DNA of 6,124 bases. Origin: Aquimarina sp. (lineage in GTDB: Bacteria; Bacteroidota; Bacteroidia; Flavobacteriales; Flavobacteriaceae). Positions 6,025-6,124 of the stretch are shown piece after piece; within the stretch, counting starts at the first letter, position 1, and every line of letters starts with the position of its first letter. A program made the translations under genes and the position numbers. The notes beneath the pieces are model-generated. The model saw only the letters and a program-made list of their open reading frames with translations, did no database searches and was not told the DNA's origin. The stretch covers positions 1 to 6,124 of the forward strand of contig WTKB01000308.1 in NCBI GenBank assembly GCA_011524575.1, written 5' to 3'.

Positions 6025-6124
6025 GAACTTGGTTTACTTTAAAGAGACTTACATATCTCGATATGCACTTCATTTAAAAGTAAACCTAAACCCTAAACTT
6101 TTGAATTACAGTTTGTATTCCCTT
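6025..6124 (+). mobile_element. MITE-like repeat copy 3, cut by window edge
   Basis: From about 6027 to 6124 this aligns with 3096-3194 of the complete element at roughly 80-85% identity by eye, with one single-base gap. It also matches copy 1 exactly over 6094-6124. It has the same orientation as copies 1 and 2. The outer left terminal repeat of copy 2 is missing. Instead the copy starts directly after, or on, the lipoprotein stop codon with TAAGAACTTGGTTTA (6022-6036), a diverged likeness of the element tip TAAGAGCTTGTTTA. The right end should continue past the window as TAAACAAGCTC. Confidence 0.72.
6031..6086 (+). repeat. Hairpin-forming palindrome downstream of the lipoprotein gene
   Basis: Perfect 10-base arms GGTTTACTTT (6031-6040) and AAAGTAAACC (6077-6086) enclose an inner stem CATAT-CTCG-ATATG (6052-6065). 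The transcript of the symporter-lipoprotein pair would fold here seven bases after the stop codon, so it may protect or end the mRNA. No U-run follows, so it is not a classic intrinsic terminator. Confidence 0.65.

Noticed and set aside
6031..6086. Classic rho-independent terminator for the lipoprotein gene
   Set aside because: The hairpin is strong but AT-rich and is followed by TAAACCC rather than a T-run, so only a general hairpin role is claimed.
6081..6098. Telomere-like CCTAAACCCTAAAC sequence
   Set aside because: Only about two diverged units are present, inside a copy of the palindromic repeat, and the equivalent region of copy 2 does not keep it. It is coincidental.
1..6124. CRISPR array, tRNA or rRNA
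   Set aside because: The repeats are about 3 kb apart rather than regularly spaced with short spacers, and no tRNA cloverleaf or rRNA-like segment was recognised in the non-coding stretches.

Overview
This AT-rich window (about one third G+C by eye) carries four complete protein genes, organised as two co-directional pairs. It is threaded with related copies of a short palindromic repeat. Low G+C, mostly weak or absent Shine-Dalgarno sequences, A/T-rich leaders and a signal peptide ending in '...LLFSQ' suggest a Bacteroidota genome, probably of flavobacterial type. The lipoprotein at the right has an architecture also well known from Campylobacterota and Desulfovibrio-like bacteria, so the taxon is an inference.

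Left half, minus strand: a 281-residue membrane-anchored coiled-coil/TPR protein (3025 to 2180) lies upstream of a 693-residue YyaL/SPATA20-type protein (2119 to 38). The latter joins a thioredoxin fold with a CHWC motif to a glycosidase-like helical domain. Only 60 bases separate the two, so they may be co-transcribed, although no promoter was resolved.

Right half, plus strand: a 395-residue sodium/amino acid symporter of the glutamate/dicarboxylate (DAACS) family (3386 to 4573) overlaps by four bases (ATGA) with a 484-residue NlpC/P60 lipoprotein endopeptidase (4570 to 6024). The overlap implies tight translational coupling. It suggests that peptidoglycan-stem cleavage in the envelope and uptake of a small product are linked. 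The transporter lacks the arginine that binds acidic side chains, so the product may not be glutamate or aspartate.

Repeats: one complete 157-bp MITE-like element (3050 to 3206) occupies the divergent intergenic region. It has 16-bp perfect terminal inverted repeats, a near-palindromic interior and candidate TAA target duplications. A second copy enters from the left edge, and its end supplies the last three residues and the stop codon of the YyaL-type gene. A third copy begins at the stop codon of the lipoprotein gene and runs off the right edge. A 22-base remnant resembling two fused element ends sits at the stop codon of the TPR gene. The most notable signal in the window is therefore a non-coding repeat family that sits on stop codons and can itself supply them. 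No transposase, RNA gene or CRISPR array was seen.
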